DNA from: Duganella sp. OV510 | GTDB taxonomy: Bacteria > Pseudomonadota > Gammaproteobacteria > Burkholderiales > Burkholderiaceae_D | Assembly (NCBI RefSeq): GCF_900100205.1 | Contig: NZ_FNEQ01000007.1 | Coordinates: 62,001 to 126,000 of the forward strand | Direction: 5' to 3' | DNA length: 64,000 nt | Shown: positions 8,022 through 18,669 of the stretch, piece by piece | Position numbering within the stretch: position 1 is the first letter of the stretch | How the letters are laid out: each line of letters starts with the position of its first letter | The notes under the pieces: model-generated | What the model was told of the DNA's origin: nothing | What the model saw: the letters and a program-made list of their open reading frames with translations, nothing else | The model's database searches: none | Translations under genes and position numbers: made by a program

Positions 8022-10391
8022 TTAGAAGTCAACCGACAGGGTCGCCGAGACGAAGCGTGGCGCGCCCAGGTAGTAACGCTGGGTGTCGAACGTGGTCGTC
8101 AGGCCAGGTACCGCGTTGGCGTTCTTGACCGTGGTCGAGGACGGGTTGCGGTATTGCTTGTCGGTGATGTTGCTCAGGTTGACGGTCAGCTTCGGACGCT
8201 TGACCCAGCCAAAGTTCGCGAAGGTGTAGCCGCCATCGATACCGAAGGTGGTGTAGCCTGGTGCGACTTCGTCGTTCAGCATCGAAGCCTGCTGTTTGCC
8301 GGTAGCGCGTGCCTTCAGACGGGCCCAGAAAGCGCCGTCCTGATACTCGACCGACAGACCAGCTTTGCGGCGTGGCGCGTTGATCATTTCCTTGCCGGCG
8401 GTTGGCAGGTACACGCCATTACCAATCAGCATGTTCTCCTTGATCTCGCTATCCATGAAGCCCAGCGAGCCGTAGAACGCCCAGCCGTTGATCGGCGTAT
8501 TACCAATTTCAACTTCCAGACCTTTGTTGGAGACTTTACCGACGTTGGTATAGCTCGAAGCCTGGGTGATCGGATCGAAGGTGGTTGCCTGACGGTTTTT
8601 GAAGTCGACGAAGAAGGCAGTCACGGTAGCGATGAAATTGCTGTCCTGGTGACGGTAGCCGATGTCGGTGTTCCACGACGATTCTTCTTTAACGTCGCCG
8701 ACGAAGTTCGCCACGCCGTTGGTCACTTTCACGCTGGTGCCGATGTTACCGAACACGAAGTTAGGTGGTGCTTTCACGTTCTTGGCGACCGACATGAACA
8801 GTTGGTCGTCGTTGGTGATGCGGTAACGGGCGCCGAACTGCGGCAGGATGTCGTTGTAGTTCTTCACCAGGTTGTATGGCTTGACGGTGTTGTTTTCGTC
8901 GCCGTAGTTGGTGAAGTCACGTTTCACGCGCGGGTTACGCACACCGACGTTGATCTTCAGCTTGTCATCCATGAAGCTCATGGTGTCTTGCAGGAAGAAC
9001 TGATAAGCGGTCGAAACCGACATCCAGTCGCGGCTGGTGGCATAGTGACCGTTAGGACGCAGGATGCGGTCGTCTTCCAGGTATTCGTCGGCGGTCGAAC
9101 CATCGTTACCCAGGCGCAGCATCGGGCCGGTTTGCTGGTGGCGAGCGCGCTCGTACCAGAAGCCACCCAGGATTTCGTGGTTGTCCACGGTCCAGGTCAG
9201 CGACGAGGTAACACCAGGACGGAAGGTCTTGGTCACGCTGGCGCTGGCAACCAGGATGGTGTCGGCGGTGTCGCCGTCGCCGTTCAGGTCGACCTTGCCG
9301 GTGCGGGTACCGGTGCTTGGATCGTAGAAGGCGCTTTCCGACTGGGCGCGCTGTTGTACGCCGCCGTTACCGAAGCCGTACCAGATGTATGGCAGGATCT
9401 TCAGGTCCAGGTTGTCGTTCAGACGGAATTTCGCGGTAGCCGAAGCAATCGCGTTTTTGAATGGGTTGATGCCCAGCTTGTAGTAAGCCGGCGACTGGGT
9501 GGTTTCAACTTGCGCGCCAGGGCCTGGGGTCAGGTGGCCTTTGAACGTCTCGGCGAAGTCGAAGTAATAACCGTTCTTGTTGATTTCCGACAGGGTCAGG
9601 TTATTGATGTTGTTGTTGACGGCTTCGTTATACAGCAAGGTTGCCTTGATGTAGTTGAAGCGGTCCCAGTTGTAGTCGAAGCCGACGTCGACGTGATCGC
9701 GCTTGGCGCGGCCTGGGCCTTTCCATTTGTCTGCTTCAGCGTGCGACGCCGAGATGAACATCTTCGAGCGGTTGTCCGACAGCAGGCCGGTATCGTAGCG
9801 CACGAAGGTTTTCAGCATGCTCAGCTGACCAACGGTCTGCATGACGCGGAAGCGCTGCTTGTCTTCTGGCGAGCAGGTGTTGATACCAAAATTGCCGCCG
9901 GTGGCGCCGACTTGTGGCGAATCCGCATCGGTCGAACCCTGGGTCACGAACTGCGAGCAGGTGTTCTCCTGGTCCACATACTCTTGTGGGTAGATCGCGA
10001 AGTTACCGGAGTCGTTGACTGGCACGCCGTTGATGGTGGCGCCGATCTGGTCCGAGTTGAAGCCGCGCAGCGTCATGCCGCCACCGAACAGGCCGGTTGC
10101 GTCGTAGTTGTAGCTGTTAACTGCTGGCAGCATTTCCAGTGCTTCATAAGCATTGCCGGTTGGGCGCTGCTTTTCCAATTCTTCCGCAGTAATGGTCGAA
10201 CGTGCTTTTGGCGCGTCTTCCGTTACCATCAGGCCCATACCCAGTTTTTTACCGGTGATGACCACCTCAGCCTTGCCTGGAGTGGCGGTAGCTGCCTCCT
10301 GTGCAAAAGCGGCACCTGCCGACAGCGCGGCCAAGTGAGCCGCTACGGCGATGACGCTCAAGCGCAAGACCGGAGATTGTTTGGATTGCAT
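8022..10391 (-). CDS. TonB-dependent outer-membrane receptor
   Basis: This 789-residue protein has a signal peptide (about residues 1-30, ending AFA) and a plug domain with TITAEELEKQRP, NAYEALEMLPAVN, GMTLRGFNSDQIGATINGVPVND. A long beta-barrel ends in a C-terminal Phe (LSVDF), as outer-membrane proteins require. There is no extra N-terminal signalling domain. The TonB box is probably near EVVITGKK just after the signal. The start has AAGGGG seven nt upstream. The gene is transcribed alone, with its own terminator and a long AT-rich upstream region. It sits between the nucleotidase/nuclease operon and the purine operon, so nucleosides, nucleotides or oligonucleotides are candidate substrates; this rests on position only. 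Confidence 0.9.
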   Translation of the reverse strand: MQSKQSPVLRLSVIAVAAHLAALSAGAAFAQEAATATPGKAEVVITGKKLGMGLMVTEDAPKARSTITAEELEKQRPTGNAYEALEMLPAVNSYNYDATGLFGGGMTLRGFNSDQIGATINGVPVNDSGNFAIYPQEYVDQENTCSQFVTQGSTDADSPQVGATGGNFGINTCSPEDKQRFRVMQTVGQLSMLKTFVRYDTGLLSDNRSKMFISASHAEADKWKGPGRAKRDHVDVGFDYNWDRFNYIKATLLYNEAVNNNINNLTLSEINKNGYYFDFAETFKGHLTPGPGAQVETTQSPAYYKLGINPFKNAIASATAKFRLNDNLDLKILPYIWYGFGNGGVQQRAQSESAFYDPSTGTRTGKVDLNGDGDTADTILVASASVTKTFRPGVTSSLTWTVDNHEILGGFWYERARHQQTGPMLRLGNDGSTADEYLEDDRILRPNGHYATSRDWMSVSTAYQFFLQDTMSFMDDKLKINVGVRNPRVKRDFTNYGDENNTVKPYNLVKNYNDILPQFGARYRITNDDQLFMSVAKNVKAPPNFVFGNIGTSVKVTNGVANFVGDVKEESSWNTDIGYRHQDSNFIATVTAFFVDFKNRQATTFDPITQASSYTNVGKVSNKGLEVEIGNTPINGWAFYGSLGFMDSEIKENMLIGNGVYLPTAGKEMINAPRRKAGLSVEYQDGAFWARLKARATGKQQASMLNDEVAPGYTTFGIDGGYTFANFGWVKRPKLTVNLSNITDKQYRNPSSTTVKNANAVPGLTTTFDTQRYYLGAPRFVSATLSVDF

Positions 10392-10740
10392 TAAAAACCC
10401 CTTAGAGTGTTATTGTGAAAACCGTAACGAGAACTACTGAAATCGTGTGTGAAGAGCAACTTTTCCTCTGCACCAAAGCGAGAGTGTAAATGCCTTAAAT
10501 GACACTGGTATGACATTAAAAGTTGTCAAATTGCTCTAACTGCCAATAACTATTGCATGTCGCCATACCCGCGACAAATACGTTTTTACTAAGCAATTAA
10601 GTGGAAAAACATATAAATGAACGTGGAATGATTGCAGATTTACAATTTCCACAGGTCGCAGAGGCGTAATTTCGGCGGAATTATAAGAGAGTCAGGTGCC
10701 GATGAATTTCGTTCATGGCAAGTATTGATGATTAAATCTA

Positions 10741-10784
10741 GAAATGTAGTAAAACTGCCACAGAAATGTAGTGGAACTTTGACA
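10741..10784. repeat. Two 22-bp direct repeats upstream of the TonB receptor
   Basis: GAAATGTAGT occurs at 10741 and again exactly 22 nt later at 10763. The full 22-nt units match at 16 of 22 positions, with both ending in CACA/GACA. They lie about 350-390 nt upstream of the receptor start and downstream of the deaminase stop. Two helical turns of spacing would suit a dimeric regulator, but the distance from the receptor start is large. Confidence 0.35.
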
Positions 10785-10791
10785 AAAAGCA

Positions 10792-10821
10792 AAGCCGGCG
10801 CAAAAGCGCCGGCTTTTTTTT
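10792..10821 (-). terminator. Rho-independent terminator of the purine operon
   Basis: A perfect 10-bp GC-rich stem (AAGCCGGCGC/GCGCCGGCTT) has an AAAA loop. T-rich sequence follows it on the minus strand and a T7 run on the plus strand, so it can work in both directions. It lies about 15 nt after the adenosine deaminase stop, at the end of the six-gene minus-strand operon. Confidence 0.85.
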
Positions 10822-10836
10822 GCGGAAAAACTTTAT

Positions 10837-12315
10837 TTATCGTTTGGATTGCGCAACAGCGCCAGCGATATCCGCTTCAAATTTGGTGAATTTACCGTCC
10901 AGCGCTTTCAAAAGACGCTGTTTGTCGGCATCAGCCAGGAAAGAATAACGAATACTGTCGTATGACAGTTTTTTCACCTCCGCGTAATCCGGCTGGTAGC
11001 GCGCTGCGTACAACACATATTCGCCAGATAAATTGTTGCGGGAAACGCCAGCGTCGTCAGTAGACAACACATATGGCACGCCATATTTGCGGAACAGCGT
11101 TACCGGATGGGCCTGGTCCTTGATGCCGAGGATGAAGTCATTGCTGCTCAGGTTCACCTCGACCGGGATCTTCTGATCACGCATTTTTTTCATGATGGCC
11201 AGCGGATTGCTCTCATGCGCAATGTCCATGCCGTGGCCGATGCGGCTGGCGCCGGCGACCTCAATGGCATCCTTGATATGGAAGGTCAGGCCCTCCGGCT
11301 CCACCATGCCCAGCGACAGCTCGCCGGCGTGCAGCGCCAGCTTCACCTGCGGGTATTTGGATTTCAGGAATTTGAACATCTGCATGTGCAGCGCGTAATC
11401 GCGCATCGACACATGCACGCTTTCCTGGCCGACGATGTTGACGCCGACGATCTTCGGATTCGAGGTCGCCAGCTTGAAACTGGAAACGATCTGCGAGTAC
11501 ACCTGCGACGGCGACAGAAAGCGCAGCGCGAACGGCTGGTAGCGCAGCGTGAAGTTGGCGTCATCCAGGCCGACGCTGACCGTGTCCACATTCTTCAGGT
11601 AGGAGCCGATCCAGCCCTGGAAGGCCTGGTCTTTTTCCAGCTTGGCCGACAGCGCGGCGAAGTCGGTGTCGGTAACGCCGGTGGACAGCGCTTTCTTGTC
11701 GAAGTCCGCATCCTGCGCGATCGGCGCGATCTCGTAGATGGTTTCGATGTAGCTGACGTTCTCCTGGACCGCGCGCTGCTTCAGGCGCTGCAAGCCGTCC
11801 ACCGCGTTGGTCGATGCCACCGGGTTGAAGTAGGCGAAGGTGTCGAAGAACTGGCGGTCCGGCGGCGACTGGATCGCGCTGTGGTTGTAGAAGTCCTTGT
11901 CCGACCAGCGTTGCAGCAGGTTGGCCAGGAAGGTGTTGTCTTGCAGCGTATCGACGCCGGACAGGCAGGCGCGCTCCGCCAGCGGCTTGGCCTGTTCCTC
12001 TTTGGTCAGCGTCTTGCTGGTGTCGATCTGGTAATTGCTCTTGTTGACGCAATAGCCTTCCTTGTCCACCCACTGCAGGTACTGCTCGGCGTAGATTGCG
12101 CCCGAGTAGTGGTGGTGCAGGTCGCCGCCCTTCGGCATCAGCGTGAAGAACATCGTCAGTTCGGCCAGTTTCGGCTCCTTGCCCGTCGCGACCAGCGCGG
12201 CGAAGTGGCGCTTCGTGGCTTCCTCGTTGGCATTGGCGGCGTGTGCCTGCGGCATGGCGCAGAACACGGCGGCGGCCAGTGCAACGGCTTTCAGGCTGGC
12301 GATGTTTTTCTTCAT
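10837..12315 (-). CDS. Secreted adenosine deaminase (ADGF/CECR1-like)
   Basis: This 492-residue member of the adenosine deaminase family has a Sec signal peptide (about residues 1-26, ending AHA), unlike cytosolic Add proteins of about 330 residues. The metal-binding HxH lies in GDLHHHYSG near residues 63-71. Other catalytic blocks are HAGE near residue 345, IGHGMDIAHE, and STDDAGVSR near residue 430. The extra sequence between the first motif and the barrel resembles secreted ADGF-type enzymes. It would turn adenosine or deoxyadenosine into inosine outside the cytoplasm. It is the last gene of the purine operon, 13 nt after guaD, with an AAGGA Shine-Dalgarno sequence. Confidence 0.88.
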   Translation of the reverse strand: MKKNIASLKAVALAAAVFCAMPQAHAANANEEATKRHFAALVATGKEPKLAELTMFFTLMPKGGDLHHHYSGAIYAEQYLQWVDKEGYCVNKSNYQIDTSKTLTKEEQAKPLAERACLSGVDTLQDNTFLANLLQRWSDKDFYNHSAIQSPPDRQFFDTFAYFNPVASTNAVDGLQRLKQRAVQENVSYIETIYEIAPIAQDADFDKKALSTGVTDTDFAALSAKLEKDQAFQGWIGSYLKNVDTVSVGLDDANFTLRYQPFALRFLSPSQVYSQIVSSFKLATSNPKIVGVNIVGQESVHVSMRDYALHMQMFKFLKSKYPQVKLALHAGELSLGMVEPEGLTFHIKDAIEVAGASRIGHGMDIAHESNPLAIMKKMRDQKIPVEVNLSSNDFILGIKDQAHPVTLFRKYGVPYVLSTDDAGVSRNNLSGEYVLYAARYQPDYAEVKKLSYDSIRYSFLADADKQRLLKALDGKFTKFEADIAGAVAQSKR

Positions 12316-12328
12316 GGTGGGTCCTTGG

Positions 12329-13636
12329 TTAATTCATTTCACGGGCATGCACCTGACGGCCTGCCGCATACGTCGCCGCGATGGCACGGTCGTCACCCAG
12401 CAGCGCCAATGCGAACAGCAGCTCTTCCAGGCTGTTGCTGCGCGAGGTACGGCGCTGCAGCAGCGGCGTCGCCTGCGGATCGATGACGATGAAGTCCGCC
12501 TCCGTCCCGGCAGCGAAATTGCCGATGGTGCCTTCGAGCTGCATGCTGCGCGCGGCGCCCAGCGTGGCCAGGTAGAACATGCGCAAAGCCGGCAGGTAAC
12601 TGCCCTTCAAGCGCGCTACTTTATAGGCTTCATTCATCGTTTGCAACATGGAGAACGAAGTGCCGCCACCGACGTCGGTGGCCAGCGACAGCAGCACGCC
12701 GGCATCGTCGGCACGCTCGAAGTCGAACAGGCCGCTGCCGAGGAACAGGTTGGAGGTCGGACAGATGGCGGCGGCCGACTGGGTTTCCGCCATGCGGCGG
12801 CGGTCGTGTTCATTCAGCCAGATGCAATGGCCGTACATGGCGCGCGGGCGCATCATGCCATAGCTGTCGTAGACGTCGATGTAGCTGCGCGAGTTGGGGA
12901 ACAGTTCGCGCACCCACGCGCATTCGGCTTCGTTTTCCGATACATGGGTCTGGATATAGGTGTCCGGGTAGGCGGCCGCCAGTTCGCCGGCCAGTTGCAG
13001 CTGGCGTTCGGTGGATGTCGGCGCGAAGCGCGGCGTGATGGCGTACAGCGAGCGGCCGCGCTTGTGCCAGCGCTGGATCAGCGCTTCGGTGTCGCGTGCG
13101 CTGGTTTCAGCGGTGTCGCGCAGGAAGTCGGGGCAGTTCCGGTCCATCATCACCTTGCCGGCCACCATGCGCAGGCCGCGCTGTTCGCTGGCGGCAAAGA
13201 AGGTGTTCACCGATTGTGGATGCACGGTGCAGTAGACCATGGCGGTGGTGGTGCCGCAGCGTAGCAGTTCGTCGAGGAAGAAGTCGGCCACGCTGGCGGC
13301 GTGCGTGCTGTCCTCGAACTGGCGCTCGGATGGGAAAGTGTAGGTCTCCAGCCATGGCAGCAGGCCTTCCGACGGCGAGGCGATCATGTCGGTCTGCGGG
13401 TAGTGGATATGCGTGTCGATAAAGCCCGGCATCAGCAGCTTGCCGCTGTAGTCGTGCACCACGGCGCCAGGCGGCAGCGTAGCGTGCAAGGTGGCGTAAT
13501 CGCCCGCGGCTTTGACTTTGCCGTCTTCGACGATCAGCAGGCCATCTTCGTGCCAGTCGTGCGACTGCTCGTTGAAGGCCGGATCGGCGAGAAAGTGCAG
13601 CAAGCTGCCACGATAGGCTTGCAGGTTGGTGGTCAT
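12329..13636 (-). CDS. guaD: Guanine deaminase
   Basis: This 435-residue amidohydrolase matches guanine deaminase in length and motifs. The zinc-binding PGFIDTHIHYPQTD lies near residues 73-86. It is followed by HVSENEAE near 208, GHCIWLNEHD near 240 and ATDVGGGTSFSML near 295, the family signature with the catalytic Asp. It converts guanine to xanthine in the cytoplasm, feeding the xanthine dehydrogenase encoded just upstream in the same operon (30-nt gap after xdhC). Guanine deaminase fits better than chlorohydrolase relatives because of the neighbours. Confidence 0.93.
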   Translation of the reverse strand: MTTNLQAYRGSLLHFLADPAFNEQSHDWHEDGLLIVEDGKVKAAGDYATLHATLPPGAVVHDYSGKLLMPGFIDTHIHYPQTDMIASPSEGLLPWLETYTFPSERQFEDSTHAASVADFFLDELLRCGTTTAMVYCTVHPQSVNTFFAASEQRGLRMVAGKVMMDRNCPDFLRDTAETSARDTEALIQRWHKRGRSLYAITPRFAPTSTERQLQLAGELAAAYPDTYIQTHVSENEAECAWVRELFPNSRSYIDVYDSYGMMRPRAMYGHCIWLNEHDRRRMAETQSAAAICPTSNLFLGSGLFDFERADDAGVLLSLATDVGGGTSFSMLQTMNEAYKVARLKGSYLPALRMFYLATLGAARSMQLEGTIGNFAAGTEADFIVIDPQATPLLQRRTSRSNSLEELLFALALLGDDRAIAATYAAGRQVHAREMN

Positions 13637-13666
13637 ATTGGTCTTTCTTGAATCTGAATGCGTAGT

Positions 13667-14851
13667 TTAGCTTGCGACGGCCAGCCGTGCCGGCGCGTTG
13701 AGTGCAGCGATTTGCTGCTGTTCCCACACCATCAACAGCTGCGCGCACACGGAGGCGGCGATGGCGGCGGGGAGCTTGCTGGAGATGCCCGGCAGGCCGA
13801 TCGGGCAGACCATGTTGTCAATCCGGTCTTGCGGTAGCCCGCGCGCGGCCATGCGGCGCTCGAATTGTACCCGTTTGGTGTGGGAGCCGATAAGCCCGAA
13901 CCAGCCGACGTCTTCTCTTGCCAGGATGGCTTCGGTCAGGCGCTGGTCCAGTGCGTGGCTGTGGGTCATGACCAGATAGCTGGCGTCTTTGGGCGCCGCG
14001 CCCACGCAGGCTTCCGGCATATCGGTGGCTTCCACGGTGACGTTGGCCGGCAGGTCCACAGGGAACATGTCTTCGCGCTCATCGACCCAGGTGACGGTAC
14101 ACGGCAATTCACCGAGCAGACGGACGATGGCCGCACCGACGTGTCCCGCACCGAACAACACCAGATGCGCACGCGGCGCCAGACAGGGATCGACCAGCCA
14201 GCGCCGCCCATCCGCATCGCGCAGCACATGCGTCCCGCGCTCGCGGTCGACGGTCGGCACCGACGCCGACGCCACGCCCATCACGCGCTCACTGCCGCTG
14301 CCGCCGGCGACATCGCTGCGCGGTCCGCGCTGCCCGTATGAGACGCCTTCGCCAGCCTTGCCGGGGGCGGCGACTACGCCGTCGGCGCCGAGCAGCAGGG
14401 GGGCGGCTGGGCCGTCGGCGCCGAGCAGCAGGGCTGTGGCTGGGCCGTCGATGGCGCTCAAGCGCCAGCTGTCTTCGCGTTGGCGCGTACGCAGGCCGGC
14501 CAGGACGGCGGCCAGTTCAGCGCCGACCAGCTCAAACGCCAGGTGCACCACGCCACCGCAACACTGGCCCAGCGTTGGCCCCAGCGCATAGCGCTCCAGC
14601 CGCGCCGTCGCAATGCATGCCGCAGCCGCATCGCCCGCAGCCACGTCCTTGCTGGCCGCGCCTTGCAGCATCTCGCGCGCCAACTCCACTGCGCATAGCT
14701 CCAGATGCCCGCCGCCGATCGTATCGTGCTGGCCGCGCGCCGTCACCAGCATCTTGGCACCGGGCTCGCGCGGGCCGGAGCCCTCCACGATCGCCACAGT
14801 CACCAATACTGCCGGTTCCACCACCCGCGCTGTCAGCCACGCATTCATCAC
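13667..14851 (-). CDS. xdhC: Xanthine dehydrogenase accessory protein XdhC
   Basis: XdhC inserts the sulfurated molybdenum cofactor into xanthine dehydrogenase. The N-terminal XdhC/CoxI domain has VAIVEGSGPREPGAKMLVT and IGGGHLE near residues 18-50 and QCCGG near residue 98. The C-terminal Rossmann-like domain begins at LVLFGAGHVGAAIVRLL near residue 232 and includes GLIGSHTKRVQFE. At 394 residues it is longer than the roughly 270-350 typical of the family. The excess is a Gly/Ala-rich linker around residues 138-210 with a tandem 11-residue repeat. It overlaps xdhB by 4 nt (ATGA), so the two are probably translationally coupled. Confidence 0.92.
   Translation of the reverse strand: MMNAWLTARVVEPAVLVTVAIVEGSGPREPGAKMLVTARGQHDTIGGGHLELCAVELAREMLQGAASKDVAAGDAAAACIATARLERYALGPTLGQCCGGVVHLAFELVGAELAAVLAGLRTRQREDSWRLSAIDGPATALLLGADGPAAPLLLGADGVVAAPGKAGEGVSYGQRGPRSDVAGGSGSERVMGVASASVPTVDRERGTHVLRDADGRRWLVDPCLAPRAHLVLFGAGHVGAAIVRLLGELPCTVTWVDEREDMFPVDLPANVTVEATDMPEACVGAAPKDASYLVMTHSHALDQRLTEAILAREDVGWFGLIGSHTKRVQFERRMAARGLPQDRIDNMVCPIGLPGISSKLPAAIAASVCAQLLMVWEQQQIAALNAPARLAVAS
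14378..14433. repeat. Tandem 33-bp repeat inside xdhC
   Basis: A 23-nt sequence starting GCCGTCGGCGCCGAGCAGCA occurs at 14378-14400 and again at 14411-14433, a period of 33 nt (11 codons). It encodes a repeated LLLGADG unit in the linker between the two XdhC domains. A third, diverged copy begins at 14444 (GCCGTCGATGG). The arrangement looks like slippage or unequal duplication in frame. Confidence 0.7.
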
Positions 14852-17181
14852 GCCATCACTTCCACAATCGACACCGCCCGCAAGATCTCCTCGCTGGTGG
14901 CCGGTGCATTCAACGGCGGATTGAAACGATGCCCGCCCACCGCCGAAATCGCATCGCGAATCGCGAAAAATACAGAAAACGGCAACAACAGCGGCGGCTC
15001 CCCCACCGCCTTCGAGCGATGAATACTGTCCTCCACATTGCCGTTATCAAACAAGCGAACGCGGAAATCCTCCGGACAATCCGAAATTCCCGGAATCTTG
15101 TAAGTGGAAGGCGCATGCGTCATCAGCTTGCCGGCTGCGTTCCACCACAACTGCTCCGTGGTCAGCCAGCCCATGCCTTGAATGAAAGCGCCCTCCACCT
15201 GACCGATATCGATGGCCGGATTCAGCGAACGGCCCGCATCATACAACGCATCGGCACGCAACAGTTTCCACTCGCCAGTCAGCGTATCCACCACCACCTC
15301 GGAAACCGCCGCCCCATACGCATAGTACGAGAACGGATGCCCGCTCATCGTCTTCGGGTCCCAATGCAAGCCAGGCGTCGCATAAAATCCATCGGACCAC
15401 AACTGTACACGTGCCAGATAAGCCTTCTGAACCAGCTCCGCGAACAATACAGTGTGCCCGTTCACGTGCACATGGTTATCCAGGAAGCGCACCGGTTGTC
15501 CATCTTCATCGCCATACAGCTTGACCGCATACGCCGCCAGACGCTCGCGGATCTGCCGCGCCGCATCCTGCGCCGCCTTGCCATTCAAATCCGCGCCGGT
15601 GGAAGCCGCCGTGGCCGAAGTATTTGCCACCTTGCTGGTATCCGTCGCCGTAATGCGCACATGCGATAGATCCAGGCCCAGTTCATGCGCCACCACCTGC
15701 ATCACCTTGGTGTTGATACCCTGCCCCATCTCCGTGCCGCCATGATTGACCAGCACCGAGCCGTCGACATACACATGCACCAGCGCGCCCGCCTGATTCA
15801 GGTGCGTGACATTGAACGCGATGCCGAACTTCAGCGGCGTGAACGCAATCCCCTTCTTCAGCACCGGACTGCTTGCATTGAACGCTTCAATCGCCTTGCG
15901 GCGTGCGCGATACGCGCTGGTCTGCTCCAGCTCCGCAGTCAGCTTCTCGATCACATTGTCGACAATCACCTGGCCATACGGCGTCACATTGCGTTCGCTG
16001 GTGCCATAAAAATTCAATCGGCGGATATCCAGCGCATCCTGCCCCAGGTTGCGCGCAATCTCGTCGATGATGTACTCGATCGCAATCGCACCTTGCGGAC
16101 CGCCGAAGCCACGGAATGCCGTATTCGACTGCGTATTCGTCTTGCCGCAACCAGCGCGGATATCCACGTCCGACAGATAGTAGGTGTTATCGAAGTGGCA
16201 CACCGCGCGTGTCGCGACAGGTCCAGACAAGTCAGCCGAAAAGCCGGCGCGCAAGGTCATGTCAACGCGCGCCGCCAGGATCTTGCCGTTGTTGTCGTAG
16301 CCAACCTCATATTCATAGTAGAAGCAATGACGCTTGCCGGTAACCAGCATGTCATCATCCCGATCCGCGCGCAGCTTAACGGGGCGGCGCAACTTTGACG
16401 CCGCGATACCAGCCGAAGCCGCCCACAAAGCCGACTGCGACTCCTTGCCGCCAAAGCCGCCGCCCATGCGGCGGCACTCCACCTGCACCTTGTGCGAATG
16501 CACGCCGATGGCATGCGCCACCACATGCTGCATCTCGCTCGGGTGTTGCGTCGAGCATTGCACCAGCAAGCCGTTATCCTCCTTCGGAATCGCGTAGGCG
16601 ATCTGGCCCTCCAGATAGAACTGTTCCTGGCCGCCGACAAACAGCTGGCCCTTGACCACGTGCGGTGCGGCTGCGAATGCGGCTTCATAGTCGCCGCGCT
16701 TCAACTGCATCGGCGGCAGCACATACGAACCGGCGGCCTTGGCCTCCTGCGGAGTCAAGATAGCCGGCAGTTCTTCGTACGTGATGGCGGCGCGGCGCGC
16801 GGCACGGCGCGCGTGATCGTGCGTGTCCGCCACCACGATGAAAATCGGCTGGCCGACGTACAACACCTCACCGGCTGACAGAATCGGATCGTCATGAATG
16901 ATCGGCCCGCAATCATTGGTGCCGATGATATCGGCAGCCGTGTAAACCGCCACCACGCCAGGCGCGCCGCGCACCGCCGCCAGATCCATCGCCGTAATCC
17001 GCGCATGCGCCTTCGAGGACAAGCCTAGTGCAGCGTGCAGCGTACCTTGCAGTTCGGGGATATCGTCCGTGTAGGTGGCCTGCCCCAGCACATGCAGTTC
17101 GGCCGATTCATGCGCGCGCGATACGCCCACGGATTTCCATGCCGAGCCGGCAATCGCGGATGGCGCAACAGGTTCGTTCAT
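14848..17181 (-). CDS. xdhB: Xanthine dehydrogenase molybdopterin-binding subunit
   Basis: This 777-residue subunit carries the molybdopterin-binding domains of xanthine dehydrogenase. The start at 17181 has AAGGAG 7 nt upstream; the open frame continues upstream but overlaps xdhA. The N-terminal aldehyde oxidase/xanthine dehydrogenase a/b hammerhead domain (about 15-130) includes ATYTDDIPE. The cofactor domain then has GGQEQFYLEGQ, GGGFGGKE, FRGFGGPQG and GGTEMGQG, and the C-terminal VGEPPLLL carries the catalytic Glu. With XdhA it oxidises hypoxanthine to xanthine and urate in the cytoplasm. It lies 11 nt after xdhA. Confidence 0.95.
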   Translation of the reverse strand: MNEPVAPSAIAGSAWKSVGVSRAHESAELHVLGQATYTDDIPELQGTLHAALGLSSKAHARITAMDLAAVRGAPGVVAVYTAADIIGTNDCGPIIHDDPILSAGEVLYVGQPIFIVVADTHDHARRAARRAAITYEELPAILTPQEAKAAGSYVLPPMQLKRGDYEAAFAAAPHVVKGQLFVGGQEQFYLEGQIAYAIPKEDNGLLVQCSTQHPSEMQHVVAHAIGVHSHKVQVECRRMGGGFGGKESQSALWAASAGIAASKLRRPVKLRADRDDDMLVTGKRHCFYYEYEVGYDNNGKILAARVDMTLRAGFSADLSGPVATRAVCHFDNTYYLSDVDIRAGCGKTNTQSNTAFRGFGGPQGAIAIEYIIDEIARNLGQDALDIRRLNFYGTSERNVTPYGQVIVDNVIEKLTAELEQTSAYRARRKAIEAFNASSPVLKKGIAFTPLKFGIAFNVTHLNQAGALVHVYVDGSVLVNHGGTEMGQGINTKVMQVVAHELGLDLSHVRITATDTSKVANTSATAASTGADLNGKAAQDAARQIRERLAAYAVKLYGDEDGQPVRFLDNHVHVNGHTVLFAELVQKAYLARVQLWSDGFYATPGLHWDPKTMSGHPFSYYAYGAAVSEVVVDTLTGEWKLLRADALYDAGRSLNPAIDIGQVEGAFIQGMGWLTTEQLWWNAAGKLMTHAPSTYKIPGISDCPEDFRVRLFDNGNVEDSIHRSKAVGEPPLLLPFSVFFAIRDAISAVGGHRFNPPLNAPATSEEILRAVSIVEVMA

Positions 17182-17192
17182 GATGGCTCCTT

Positions 17193-18662
<1,470 letters not shown>

Positions 18663-18669
18663 CAGAATC

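Larger units (their letters stand above)
10392..10836. other. 445-nt intergenic region upstream of the TonB receptor gene
   Basis: This is one of the most AT-rich stretches of the window and I find no convincing gene in it; an open frame at 10632-10889 has no family features and runs into the terminator and the deaminase gene. It holds TGACA at 10500 and 10511 with TGTCA at 10524-10528 (the last two forming an inverted repeat), a direct repeat at 10741-10784, and a terminator at 10792-10821. The receptor promoter should lie in its left part; I cannot assign the -35/-10 boxes reliably. Confidence 0.6.

Noticed and set aside
7974..10394. Plus-strand open frame of 806 codons
   Set aside because: Antisense of the TonB receptor, covers its terminator, shows no family motif.
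10632..10889. Possible 85-residue gene in the receptor upstream gap
   Set aside because: Runs through the operon terminator into the deaminase gene and has no Shine-Dalgarno sequence or family features.
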